Below, in pieces: positions 24,654 to 31,829 of a stretch of DNA of 64,000 nt. Position 1 is the first letter of the stretch. Every line of letters starts with the position of its first letter. The notes under the pieces are model-generated. The model saw only the letters and a list, made by a program, of their open reading frames with translations, was not told the origin of the DNA and ran no database searches. The position numbers and the translations under genes are program-made. Origin of the DNA: Phytohabitans aurantiacus (GTDB lineage Bacteria; Actinomycetota; Actinomycetes; Mycobacteriales; Micromonosporaceae); contig NZ_BSDI01000007.1 in the NCBI RefSeq assembly GCF_027923225.1, forward strand, positions 186,001 through 250,000, written 5' to 3'.

Positions 24654-24983
24654 TCAGCGGTTGTCGCCGCTGCCTTTCAGCATGCCGCGGTCTTGGCGGC
24701 TGGCCAGCTTGGCCAGGTTGGCCGTCGCGATGTCGTCCAGCGACAGGTCGAGGTAGTCGGCGAGCACCGCGACGTACCAGAGCACGTCACCGAGCTCCTT
24801 GGTGATGTCGGCGCGGTCGATCCGTGACTCGTCGCTGTCGTGGTCGCGAATCCACTTCTTGAACTTCTCGGCGATCTCACCGGATTCGCCGACCAGGCCG
24901 AGGACCAGGTGGAGCAGCTCGTTCTTCTTGTCGCGGGGAGCGGCGGTCCGAAGGGCGCCGCGCTGGTACTCATCCAGGTCCAT
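24654..24983 (-). CDS. MazG-like nucleotide pyrophosphohydrolase
   Basis: The 109-residue protein is an all-alpha NTP-PPase of the MazG type. It has GESGEIAEKFKKW near 31-43 (E-x-x-E metal ligands) and KELGDVLWYVAVLADYL near 62-78 (E-x-x-D). These proteins hydrolyse non-canonical NTPs to NMP and PPi as housecleaning enzymes. One domain of normal length is present. The gene follows the decayed MocR gene by 10 bp and is transcribed with it; no strong ribosome site is visible. Confidence 0.85.
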   Translation of the reverse strand: MDLDEYQRGALRTAAPRDKKNELLHLVLGLVGESGEIAEKFKKWIRDHDSDESRIDRADITKELGDVLWYVAVLADYLDLSLDDIATANLAKLASRQDRGMLKGSGDNR

Positions 24984-24992
24984 GTCGGATCA

Positions 24993-26259
24993 TTATGGTG
25001 GCGAGGTGCTGGATGCCTTCCTCGATGTGGCGGGAGCGAGCCTGCTGTATCCCATGACGAGGGCTCCAGGCTGGTCCCGTGCCGGGCTGGCCCGGTAGCG
25101 GTCCAAGGCATGTACGAGGATGCCGTGCTCGGCGGCGGTGGCGGCGAGGTGAGTCGCGTCCACGCGGTCGGGCAGCCTCACCAGGACATGCAGGCCCGCG
25201 GAGATGCCGGTCGCACCGCAGGCCGGCAACTGTTGGCGCAGGGCGGCGGTGAGCGCGTCGCGGCGCTGGCGGTAGCTGCGACGGGTTCGCCGTAGGTGCC
25301 GGTCGAGGTCGCCGCGCTCGATGAACTCCGCGGCGGTGGCCTGGATGATCGAGCTGGTGAACCGGTCGCCGCGCGCGCGGGCGGCGACCACCTCGTCGCG
25401 TAGGGCCGAGGGGACGACCAGCCAGCCGAGCCGCAGCCCGGGTGCCAGGCTCTTGGAGAGGCTGCCGGCGTGGATGACGTGGTCGGGTGCGACGCCTTGG
25501 AGCGCTCCGACGGGGTGGCGGTCGTAGCGGTACTCGGCGTCGTAGTCGTCCTCGATGATGTAACCGCCGCTGGTGCGGGCCCAGTCGAGCAGGTCGATCC
25601 GTCGGCTGGCGGAGAGCACGACTCCGGTCGGGTACTGGTGGGCGGGCGTGACGAGCACCGCGCCCGCTCCCGACGCGGCCAGCCGATCCACTCGCACCCC
25701 CTCGCCGTCGACCTCGACGGGGTGCCAGCTGGCGCCGGCCCCATCGATCTGCTCCCGCCAGTTCGGGTGGCCGGGGTCCTCGACGGCGATGCCGCGCTCG
25801 GCGAGCACCCGGGCCAGCAGGCTCAAGCCGTGCGAGAAGCCGTTGCACACCACGATGTTGTCCGGCTCACAGGACCCACCCCGGACCCGGCCCAGGTAGC
25901 CGGCCAGCGTTTCGCGTAGAGCTGGGAGACCGGCCGGGTCGCTGTAGCCGAGTGACTGGTCGGGCAGGGACCGCATCGCCGTGCGGGTGGCGCGGGCCCA
26001 GGCCGCGTGTGGGAACAGGCCGACGTCCGGGGCTCCGGGGCGAATAGCCCTCGGCGATGAGCTGGTGATAGGCCGCGATGACGACACCGCGGGTGACCTG
26101 GAGGTCTGCGGCGAGCGCTCGGGACGAGGGCAGCCGGACGCCGGGGCGCAGCCGCCCCGCCCTGATGGCGTCGCGCAGGCTCCGCTCCAGCTGGGCGCGC
26201 AGGCCCCGCGGGCGGGAGCGGTCGAGCTTCACGAACAACTCAGGTGAACTGGTACTCAT
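24993..26259 (-). pseudogene. MocR/GntR-type regulator broken by a linker deletion and frameshift
   Basis: The first part from ATG 26259 encodes a GntR winged helix (RAQLERSLRDAIRAGRLRPG, LPSSRALAADLQVTRGVV, IAAYHQLIAEGY). The aminotransferase-like part of a MocR protein follows but in another frame, from about 26050 to 24993: IRPGAPDVGLFPHAAW, HAGSLSKSLAPGLRLGW with the PLP lysine, and a full C-terminus. The two parts meet at AEGY/IRPGAPD, so the usual 30-40-residue linker is gone as well as the frame. Unless a frameshift is made at this point, the DNA-binding and cofactor domains cannot be joined. A sequencing error is possible but would not explain the missing linker. Confidence 0.75.
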
Positions 26260-26398
26260 AACTCGTCCAGAATTGGAACTCTTATCAGCGCCACCCTATC
26301 CATACCGTTGGGGGCATGCTGCGCGCTGCGGCGCCCGACCTGTCCCGCATCGGTTCCAGCGCGCTGCGCTACTACGACCTTCCCGTCAGGAGACGACC

Positions 26399-26980
26399 AT
26401 GAACACCATCGAGACGCGCCCGGCGACCGGAAAAGTGCTCGTCTTCTTCACGATGTCCCTCGACGGGTTCGTGGCCGGACCAGACCACGACATGGGGTGG
26501 ATGACCGGCTTCACCGCCCAGCCGGGCCTCATCGACGAGTACATCGAGACCACCGGCGCCGTGTTGGCGGGTCGTGACGGATTCGACAGTGCCATTGGCG
26601 ACTCACGGCCGTGGGGCGGGAGGTGGGAAGGGCCGATCTTCGTCCTCACCCACCACCCCGAGGACGCACGGCCCACGCCTGACATCACGTTCCTGTCCTG
26701 CCCGGTGCGGGAGGCGGTGCGGATCGGGCTGGAGGCGGCCGGAGGCAAGAACCTCGGGGTGTTCTCGCCGAACATCGGCGCCCAGCTTCTGGAACTGGGA
26801 CTGATCGACGAGATCGACATCCACGTCGCACCGATCCTGCTCGGCGACGGGATCCGGCTGTACCACAACCCCGGCAAGGCGCCGATCCGCCTCCACCGGC
26901 TCGACGGCAGCGATCCCACGGCGGCCGCCCGCGTACGGTACCGACCCGCTATCGACGGACGTCGTATCGCAGATGGGTGA
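26399..26980 (+). CDS. DHFR-fold (RibD C-terminal-like) reductase family protein
   Basis: This 193-residue protein has the RibD_C/dihydrofolate reductase-like fold: VLVFFTMSLDGFVAGPDHDMGW near 14-35, AVLAGRDGFDSA near 57-68, IFVLTHHPED near 85, the NADPH-contact GKNLGVFSPNIGAQLLELGLIDE near 122-144 and HVAPILLGDG near 148. Members are often called bleomycin-type or stress-linked reductases but mostly lack proven substrates. ATG at 26399 follows AGGAGA. Its 3' end overlaps the convergent DHFR-fold gene by 32 bp. Confidence 0.85.
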   Translation: MNTIETRPATGKVLVFFTMSLDGFVAGPDHDMGWMTGFTAQPGLIDEYIETTGAVLAGRDGFDSAIGDSRPWGGRWEGPIFVLTHHPEDARPTPDITFLSCPVREAVRIGLEAAGGKNLGVFSPNIGAQLLELGLIDEIDIHVAPILLGDGIRLYHNPGKAPIRLHRLDGSDPTAAARVRYRPAIDGRRIADG

Positions 26981-27539
26981 CCCGGTCGCCTTGGACGATC
27001 CGCGGATCGCCGAGCAGCACGGGTGAACCGTCATACGCGCCGAAGAACCGGACGCCCTTTCCGAACACCACCGGTACCAGGTCCACCTGAAGCTCGTCCA
27101 CCAGGCCCGCGGCCAGGGCCTGACCCAGCAGGTCACCGCCGCTCAGTGCCACGTCCTTGTCACCGGCGGCGGCTTTGGCCTGTGCGATCGCACTCGCCAG
27201 GCCATCTGTGACGAACGTGAACGGCGCGTCCGGAAACGGCCAGTCGGTCGGCGGATTGTGAGTCACCACGAAGACGGCGTCGCCGGCCGCGGGGCGGCCG
27301 TTCCAGCCGTTGGTGATATCGAACAGGCGACGGCCGATGACCGCCGTGCTGACCCGTGACCAGGTTTCCTCCATGTACGCGGCGCTGGCGGCCGAGACGT
27401 GGAAGACCCGCTCCGGGTCGCCGCCGTTGAAGGGCACATCCCCGTTGCCGTACCAGTCGAAGAGCGGACCTACCTGGTCAGACTCGTCGGCGATGAAACC
27501 GTCCAACGAGACCGTCGCGCTCGCGGTTACCTTGCTCAT
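26949..27539 (-). CDS. DHFR-fold (RibD C-terminal-like) reductase family protein
   Basis: This 196-residue protein has ATVSLDGFIADESDQVGPLFDWY near 7-29, STAVIGRRLFDITNGW near 63-78, AVFVVTHNPP near 87, DVALSGGDLLGQALAAGLVDELQ near 127-149 and LVPVVFGKGVRFF near 152. It resembles the deaminase-reductase group that binds NAD(P)H. ATG at 27539 is followed by a normal start; the convergent neighbour shares 32 bp of 3' sequence. The two adjacent genes are only distantly alike, so they are not a recent duplicate. Function unknown beyond the fold. Confidence 0.85.
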   Translation of the reverse strand: MSKVTASATVSLDGFIADESDQVGPLFDWYGNGDVPFNGGDPERVFHVSAASAAYMEETWSRVSTAVIGRRLFDITNGWNGRPAAGDAVFVVTHNPPTDWPFPDAPFTFVTDGLASAIAQAKAAAGDKDVALSGGDLLGQALAAGLVDELQVDLVPVVFGKGVRFFGAYDGSPVLLGDPRIVQGDRVTHLRYDVRR

Positions 27540-27687
27540 GGTGTGACCCGCCTTCCGCAGACCGGATTTGCCCGGGACGTCGGAGCCGACGACTCGGACC
27601 GGACAGTGGCCGCGAGGAAGGGAGCCCCTTGATCGACTACCGTTGGCTGCTGGTGACAGGTAACCGTGATGTGAGTAGGAGTATTCG

Positions 27688-28626
27688 ATGGCCGCAGCAC
27701 ACCGGCTGATCAGCGAAGTCCCCGTGGCTGGCAAGGAGACCGGCCCGTACGGCATCACCGCCGGCCCTGACGGGGCACTGTGGACCACTCTTGTTCACAG
27801 TGGACAGATCGCACGTGTCGTGCCGGACGGCGAGGTGACAACCTACACGCTGGACTCGGCGGCGTGCGGCCCTTCGATCATCACCTCCGGCCCGGACGGC
27901 GCACTGTGGTTCACCCGCAGCCGCGACCACCAGATCGGCCGCATCGCCACCGACGGCGCCACCACCTCGTACCGCACGCCCAGCGCGGACAGCGGACCGT
28001 TCGGCATCGCCACAGGCCCCGACGACGCCCTCTGGTTCACCGAGATGAACACCGACACCATCGGCCGGATCACCACCGAGGGCGTCGTCACCGAGTTTCC
28101 GCTGCCGGTCAAAGGCGCCTTTCCCTCGATGATCGCCGCGGGCCCCGACCACGCGATGTGGTTCACCGTCAACCAGGCGAACGCGATCGGCCGGATCGAT
28201 CTCGACGGTGCGATCACCCTTCACGAACTCCCCACCGCCGGCGCCGGACCGGTCGGCATCACGGCCAGCCCCGACCACGCCCTGTGGTTCGTCGAGATCC
28301 TCGCAGGGCAGATCGGCCGGATCACGCCAGACGGCAAGATCCAGGAGTTTCCGCTGCCCGACAACGCCGCCAAGCCCCACGCGATCGTCGCTGACCCAGC
28401 GGGCGGCTGCTGGTTCACCGAATGGGCCGCCAACCGGATCGGGCACATCAGCCCTGACGGCGCGTTCCGCCACTACGACCTGCCCAGCCCCGCCTCCGAA
28501 CCCCACGGAGTCACCCTCACCCCAGACGGCACTGTCTGGTCGGCGTTGGAGATAGGCACAATCGCCCGCCTCATGCCGCCGCCCGAGCCCATCTCCATCG
28601 ATGACGGCGATGGGCTCGGATCATGA
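27688..28626 (+). CDS. vgb: Virginiamycin B lyase homologue (streptogramin B inactivation)
   Basis: This 312-residue seven-bladed propeller is built of repeats of the form GPDGALWFTE...IGRI. Staphylococcal Vgb (about 295 residues) cleaves the cyclic ester of streptogramin B by elimination using a His and Mg-binding side chains. The positions I recall for that enzyme (Tyr18, His228, His270, Glu284) line up here with Tyr21 (GPYGIT), His231 (KPHAIV), His273 (EPHGVT) and Glu288 (ALEIGT), so the active site looks intact. The extra length is a C-terminal tail with PPPEPISIDDGDG. ATG at 27688 follows AGTAGGAG. It has no signal peptide and stands alone. Confidence 0.82.
   Translation: MAAAHRLISEVPVAGKETGPYGITAGPDGALWTTLVHSGQIARVVPDGEVTTYTLDSAACGPSIITSGPDGALWFTRSRDHQIGRIATDGATTSYRTPSADSGPFGIATGPDDALWFTEMNTDTIGRITTEGVVTEFPLPVKGAFPSMIAAGPDHAMWFTVNQANAIGRIDLDGAITLHELPTAGAGPVGITASPDHALWFVEILAGQIGRITPDGKIQEFPLPDNAAKPHAIVADPAGGCWFTEWAANRIGHISPDGAFRHYDLPSPASEPHGVTLTPDGTVWSALEIGTIARLMPPPEPISIDDGDGLGS
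28583..28619. terminator. Bidirectional hairpin between vgb and the S1 protease gene
   Basis: CCGAGCCCATC (28583-28593) and GATGGGCTCGG (28609-28619) form a perfect 11-bp stem with a 15-base loop. It covers the last codons of vgb and lies 15 bp from the convergent protease stop, so it can end transcripts from both sides. No U-run is present. Confidence 0.6.
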
Positions 28627-28633
28627 ACGCTGA

Positions 28634-29866
28634 CTAGCCGAGCACGATGGCGGTCGCGCCGACTCCGTTCATCCCGCCGAAGATGTCCTCGTAGTAGATC
28701 CGCCACGCGCAGCTGCGCGTGGGGGTGTCCAGCACGTACCCGGTGCACGGCACCTGGGTGTTGGTCTTGTCGATCGCGGTCAGGGTCCCGGTGGCGAAGA
28801 CCTGGCTGGTGTTCGCCGAGTTCACGATCTCCACCGCTCCGCCGCTGTCGCCGTTGCCGCCGCCGTTGGTGTGTGCGGTCTGCTCGGCCCGGACCTGGCC
28901 GCAGACGACCCCGATGCCGAGGACGTTGATGCACTGGTTGATCGCGACCACCTGGATGGAGCACCGGGTGCCGGAGAACGAACCGGTGGTACAGACGAAG
29001 TTACCCACCTGGCTGGCCACCCGGCCGACCACCGGGTTGCTGAACTCGCTGACCACGCCGCCGGCGGCGTTGGTGCTGTTGTTGAACACCCGGCCCGCGG
29101 AGTTGCCCGCGATGATCAAGGTGTCGGTGCCGGAGTTCTTGTTCATGACGGTGCCGATGACCTGGCCGGTCGGATCGGTGGCCACGTTGCCGTTGTTGGC
29201 GCAATGGGCGGCCGACAACATCCGGTTCACGCCACCATGGACGACCGCGAAGCCGGTCGAGCAGGAGCCGCCGACGCTCTGCCAGCGTCCACCGCCCCAC
29301 CACGGCGGGCTGTCGTCCACCCGGCTCGCCGGTTCCGCCGACACCCCGGTCTCCACAGTCACCGGTACGCCCGCGTAGCTTGCCGCGCTGGCCAAGCCAT
29401 GCTGGGTACCGGCGACCAGACCGGAGCCGTCCGCGCGCGGGCCGACCGACGTGATCTCGCTCCCGGCCTTCGCGACCAGCCTCGCCGCCGCCGCGCTCAG
29501 CTCCTTCTGGGAATACGCGGCGGAATGCACAGTGACCGGTACGAAGGCCCGCGCGGCGGCGATCAGCCCGGCCGGCGCCCGACCTTTCCAGTAGACCCGC
29601 AACTGCTTGCTGGTCGGGTCGGCGACAACCCCGGCGAACCCGGCGCCGGTGCTGACCCGCGCGGCGGCGGCGTTCATCTTCTCCTGGACCCGTAGCAGCT
29701 CCGCCCAAGATGCGAAGCCGCCCGGCACGGGCGTGCTGGCGACGACCGAGCCGGTCCGGGCGGCACCGGCCGGTGCCGCGCTCGCCGGCGCGGCGGTCAG
29801 AGCCGTGGCGAGCAGCGCGATGCCGAACCCGGCCGCCGCCATACGCCGTAGCGTGGTGTGTCTCAT
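28634..29866 (-). CDS. Secreted S1-family serine protease with propeptide (streptogrisin/alpha-lytic type)
   Basis: This 410-residue prepro-protease has a signal peptide ending near APASAA (residue 31), an alpha-lytic-type propeptide of about 160 residues and a chymotrypsin-fold domain starting near PPWWGGGRW. The triad is visible as His in LSAAHCAN, Asp in NSGTDTLII and Ser in GNGDSGGAVE; cysteine pairs flank the His and the Ser loops. It should degrade extracellular protein after self-cleavage. ATG at 29866 is chosen for its GGGGAGGAAGCAC ribosome site. An upstream GCGGGC-GAAG-GCCCGC hairpin (29891-29906) lies in its leader. Confidence 0.9.
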   Translation of the reverse strand: MRHTTLRRMAAAGFGIALLATALTAAPASAAPAGAARTGSVVASTPVPGGFASWAELLRVQEKMNAAAARVSTGAGFAGVVADPTSKQLRVYWKGRAPAGLIAAARAFVPVTVHSAAYSQKELSAAAARLVAKAGSEITSVGPRADGSGLVAGTQHGLASAASYAGVPVTVETGVSAEPASRVDDSPPWWGGGRWQSVGGSCSTGFAVVHGGVNRMLSAAHCANNGNVATDPTGQVIGTVMNKNSGTDTLIIAGNSAGRVFNNSTNAAGGVVSEFSNPVVGRVASQVGNFVCTTGSFSGTRCSIQVVAINQCINVLGIGVVCGQVRAEQTAHTNGGGNGDSGGAVEIVNSANTSQVFATGTLTAIDKTNTQVPCTGYVLDTPTRSCAWRIYYEDIFGGMNGVGATAIVLG

Positions 29867-30190
29867 GTGCTTCCTCCCCATATGAGGCGCGCGGGCGAAG
29901 GCCCGCACGCCGGACGATGCCAAAGCCGCGGGGCGGACGCCGGGAACGCTGAACACCACTGGACACCACTGAACAAAACAAAAAGCGGCGTGAGCTACCG
30001 CGACGCCCGCCGTGCGCCATGCCGTTGCTCCCGCGGCCTCACCCGCCGCCGTCGCACGACCAACCCGGAACTTTGTCGAGGGTGTGGCGATGAGTTCCTG
30101 GCGGTGCCCGAGTCTGAGCGTCTGGGTGGGGCGGACAGGGAACCCGCCGACCCGACATCATTGACTCGAATCGGACCAGCAGGGGGCGTT
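29867..30190. other. Divergent intergenic region with repeats
   Basis: This 324-bp gap separates the leftward protease and the rightward monooxygenase. It holds a GCGGGC-GAAG-GCCCGC hairpin (29891-29906), a tandem pair of ACACCACTG units at 29953-29971, an A-rich patch at 29972-29984, and the 54-bp dispersed element at 29991-30044. No convincing small gene was found. Confidence 0.55.
29991..30044 (+). repeat. Dispersed 54-bp element, copy 1
   Basis: The element begins TGAGCTACCGCGACGCCCG and ends GCTCCCGCGGCCTCACCC. The copy at 57250-57303 has the same length, an identical left 19 bases and right 18 bases, and a variable centre of about 17 bases. The ends are imperfect inverted repeats (TGAG...CTCA). 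It lies between genes in both cases. Confidence 0.65.
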
Positions 30191-31372
30191 GTGAGCGGTA
30201 TCAGGGTGTTGGTGTCGGGAGCGAGCATCGCGGGGCCGGCGCTGGCCCACTGGCTGCGCCGGCGCGGGGCCGAGGTGACCGTGGTGGAGCGGGCTCCCGA
30301 GCTGCGTCCCGGTGGGCAGGCGGTAGACGCCCGCGGCGTGGCCAGGGAGGTCATCCGGCGCATGGGGCTGGACGCGGCGGTGCGCGCGGCCCGCACCGAG
30401 ACCGCCGGCGCGTACACCGTCGACGTGGACGGGAACGTGCTGGAGACCTTCCGCGCGGACGACGACGGCGGCGACGGGTACATCTCGGAGATCGAGATCC
30501 TGCGCGGGGATCTGTCCCGGGTGCTCTACGACGACACCCGCGACGGTGTCGAATACATCTTCGGCGACCGGATCGCCGAACTCACCCAGGACGCGGACTG
30601 GGTCGACGTGACCTTCGCCGGCGGCGACCGGCGGCGCTTCGACCTGGTGGTCGGCGCCGACGGGCTGCACTCCGCGCTACGGCCGACGGTCTTCGGGCCG
30701 CACGAACGGTTCGTCCGCCACCTTGGCCTCGTGCTGGCCTTCTACAGCGTGCCCAACGAGTTCGGGCTGGACCGCTGGGTGATCGACTACCAGGACCAGG
30801 TATCCGGGCGCTCCGCCGGCCTGCGGCCAGTCCCGGACGCCACCCAGGCGATGGCCATGCTCTCCTTCCCCGCGCCCGACTTCGACATCGACTACCGCGA
30901 CATCGCGGCCCAGAAGGACCTGCTGCGCGAGCGGATCGCCGGCCTGGGCTGGCTGACCCCGCGCATCCTCGCGCACCTCGACGACACCCCCGACTTCTAC
31001 CTCGACCAGGTCGCCCAGGTAGTGATGGACCGCTGGTCCAGCGGACGGGTAGCGCTGCTCGGAGACGCGGCGTTCAGCTCGTCGCCGTTCTCCGGAGGGG
31101 GCACCGGAATGGCCCTGGTCGGGGCCTACCTCCTGGCCGGAGAATTGGCCGCCGCCGGGTGGGACCCGCAGGCCGGGTTCGCCGCCTACGAGGCCCGGAT
31201 GCGCCCGTTCGTCGAGGCCAACCAGGAAATCGGCCGGCTACACGTGCAAAGCCGCAGCCCCGCACCGGACGCCGCCCCCGCCCCGGAACCCGACATGGAC
31301 GCGATCATGGCAGTCGTCGAACGCGCGATCAACGGCGTCGACCTGCCCGACTACGCAGAAGTCCCGGACTGA
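30191..31372 (+). CDS. FAD-dependent aromatic-ring monooxygenase (PHBH fold)
   Basis: This 393-residue flavoprotein has the FAD-binding GASIAGPALAHWLRRRG near 9-25 with VVERAPE, the RGDLSRVL-type arginine motif (LRGDLSRVLYDD near 108-119), the second motif LVVGADGLHSALR near 153-165, and GRVALLGDAAFSSSPFSGGGTGMAL near 285-309. It is of the single-component group A monooxygenases that use NAD(P)H to hydroxylate aromatic or polyketide substrates. GTG at 30191 follows AGGGGG. It stands alone, so a resistance or detoxifying role (TetX/rifampicin-monooxygenase-like) is as likely as biosynthesis. Confidence 0.87.
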   Translation: MSGIRVLVSGASIAGPALAHWLRRRGAEVTVVERAPELRPGGQAVDARGVAREVIRRMGLDAAVRAARTETAGAYTVDVDGNVLETFRADDDGGDGYISEIEILRGDLSRVLYDDTRDGVEYIFGDRIAELTQDADWVDVTFAGGDRRRFDLVVGADGLHSALRPTVFGPHERFVRHLGLVLAFYSVPNEFGLDRWVIDYQDQVSGRSAGLRPVPDATQAMAMLSFPAPDFDIDYRDIAAQKDLLRERIAGLGWLTPRILAHLDDTPDFYLDQVAQVVMDRWSSGRVALLGDAAFSSSPFSGGGTGMALVGAYLLAGELAAAGWDPQAGFAAYEARMRPFVEANQEIGRLHVQSRSPAPDAAPAPEPDMDAIMAVVERAINGVDLPDYAEVPD

Positions 31373-31829
31373 AGCCTCAGTCGTGCTTCGATCGTGCTCG
31401 ACCAGCAAACCACATTGATGCATTCGCGAGCCATTTGAAGACAATCTCTAGTCGCAATCGGCCGAGCCAATAACGAACATACGCGAAGCGCATGCGAGGC
31501 CGAGCCCTCAATTCCTCCAATGCGGCCCTTTCCGAATGATAACGCTCCGCAAAAATGGCGGATGGGTCTGAAAGCGCTCCCATACCAGGGCTCCCTTGGT
31601 GCGGTTGACTTTGACACGGCTGTGGCTTGATGCCCGATTCGCCCGTTACGCCGCCCCGTCTCCACGCCCTGCAGGCGACCACGCTCAGGCGATGCACCCG
31701 GCCTGAGCGGCGCATTAACGATCGTCTCAGATTCGCTCACTACGAAGTACCCAGCGGGCCGTTGCGAGTACGCGGCAGGCCGCTGCGAGGCATCAGACAA
31801 GCGTGGAATCCGTATGTAGGAGGCTAGTA
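31373..31829. other. Low-GC intergenic region before the MMPL gene
   Basis: This 457-bp gap has a clearly lower GC content than its surroundings from about 31400 to 31640 and contains the fragment described at 31377-31715. A TTGACT/TTGACA pair occurs at 31605-31616. The segment 31700-31829 regains normal composition and carries the leader of the MMPL gene with AGGAGG just before its ATG. Confidence 0.5.
31377..31715 (-). pseudogene. Possible horizontally acquired gene fragment
   Basis: On the minus strand, the last 60 or so codons read as a protein-like amphipathic sequence (DPSAIFAERYHSERAALEEL, then RFAYVRYWLGRLRLEIVF and KWLANASMWFAGR) with A/T-ending codons quite unlike the genes around it. 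The first half of this 112-codon frame is not protein-like. There is no ribosome site or recognisable family. I read it as the C-terminal remnant of a gene of different origin; it could also be a chance open frame in a low-GC patch. Confidence 0.35.

Noticed and set aside
29858..30190. N-terminal extension of the FAD monooxygenase
   Set aside because: The extension covers the 54-bp repeat and has no conserved sequence; the FAD motif starts just after GTG 30191 with an AGGGGG site.
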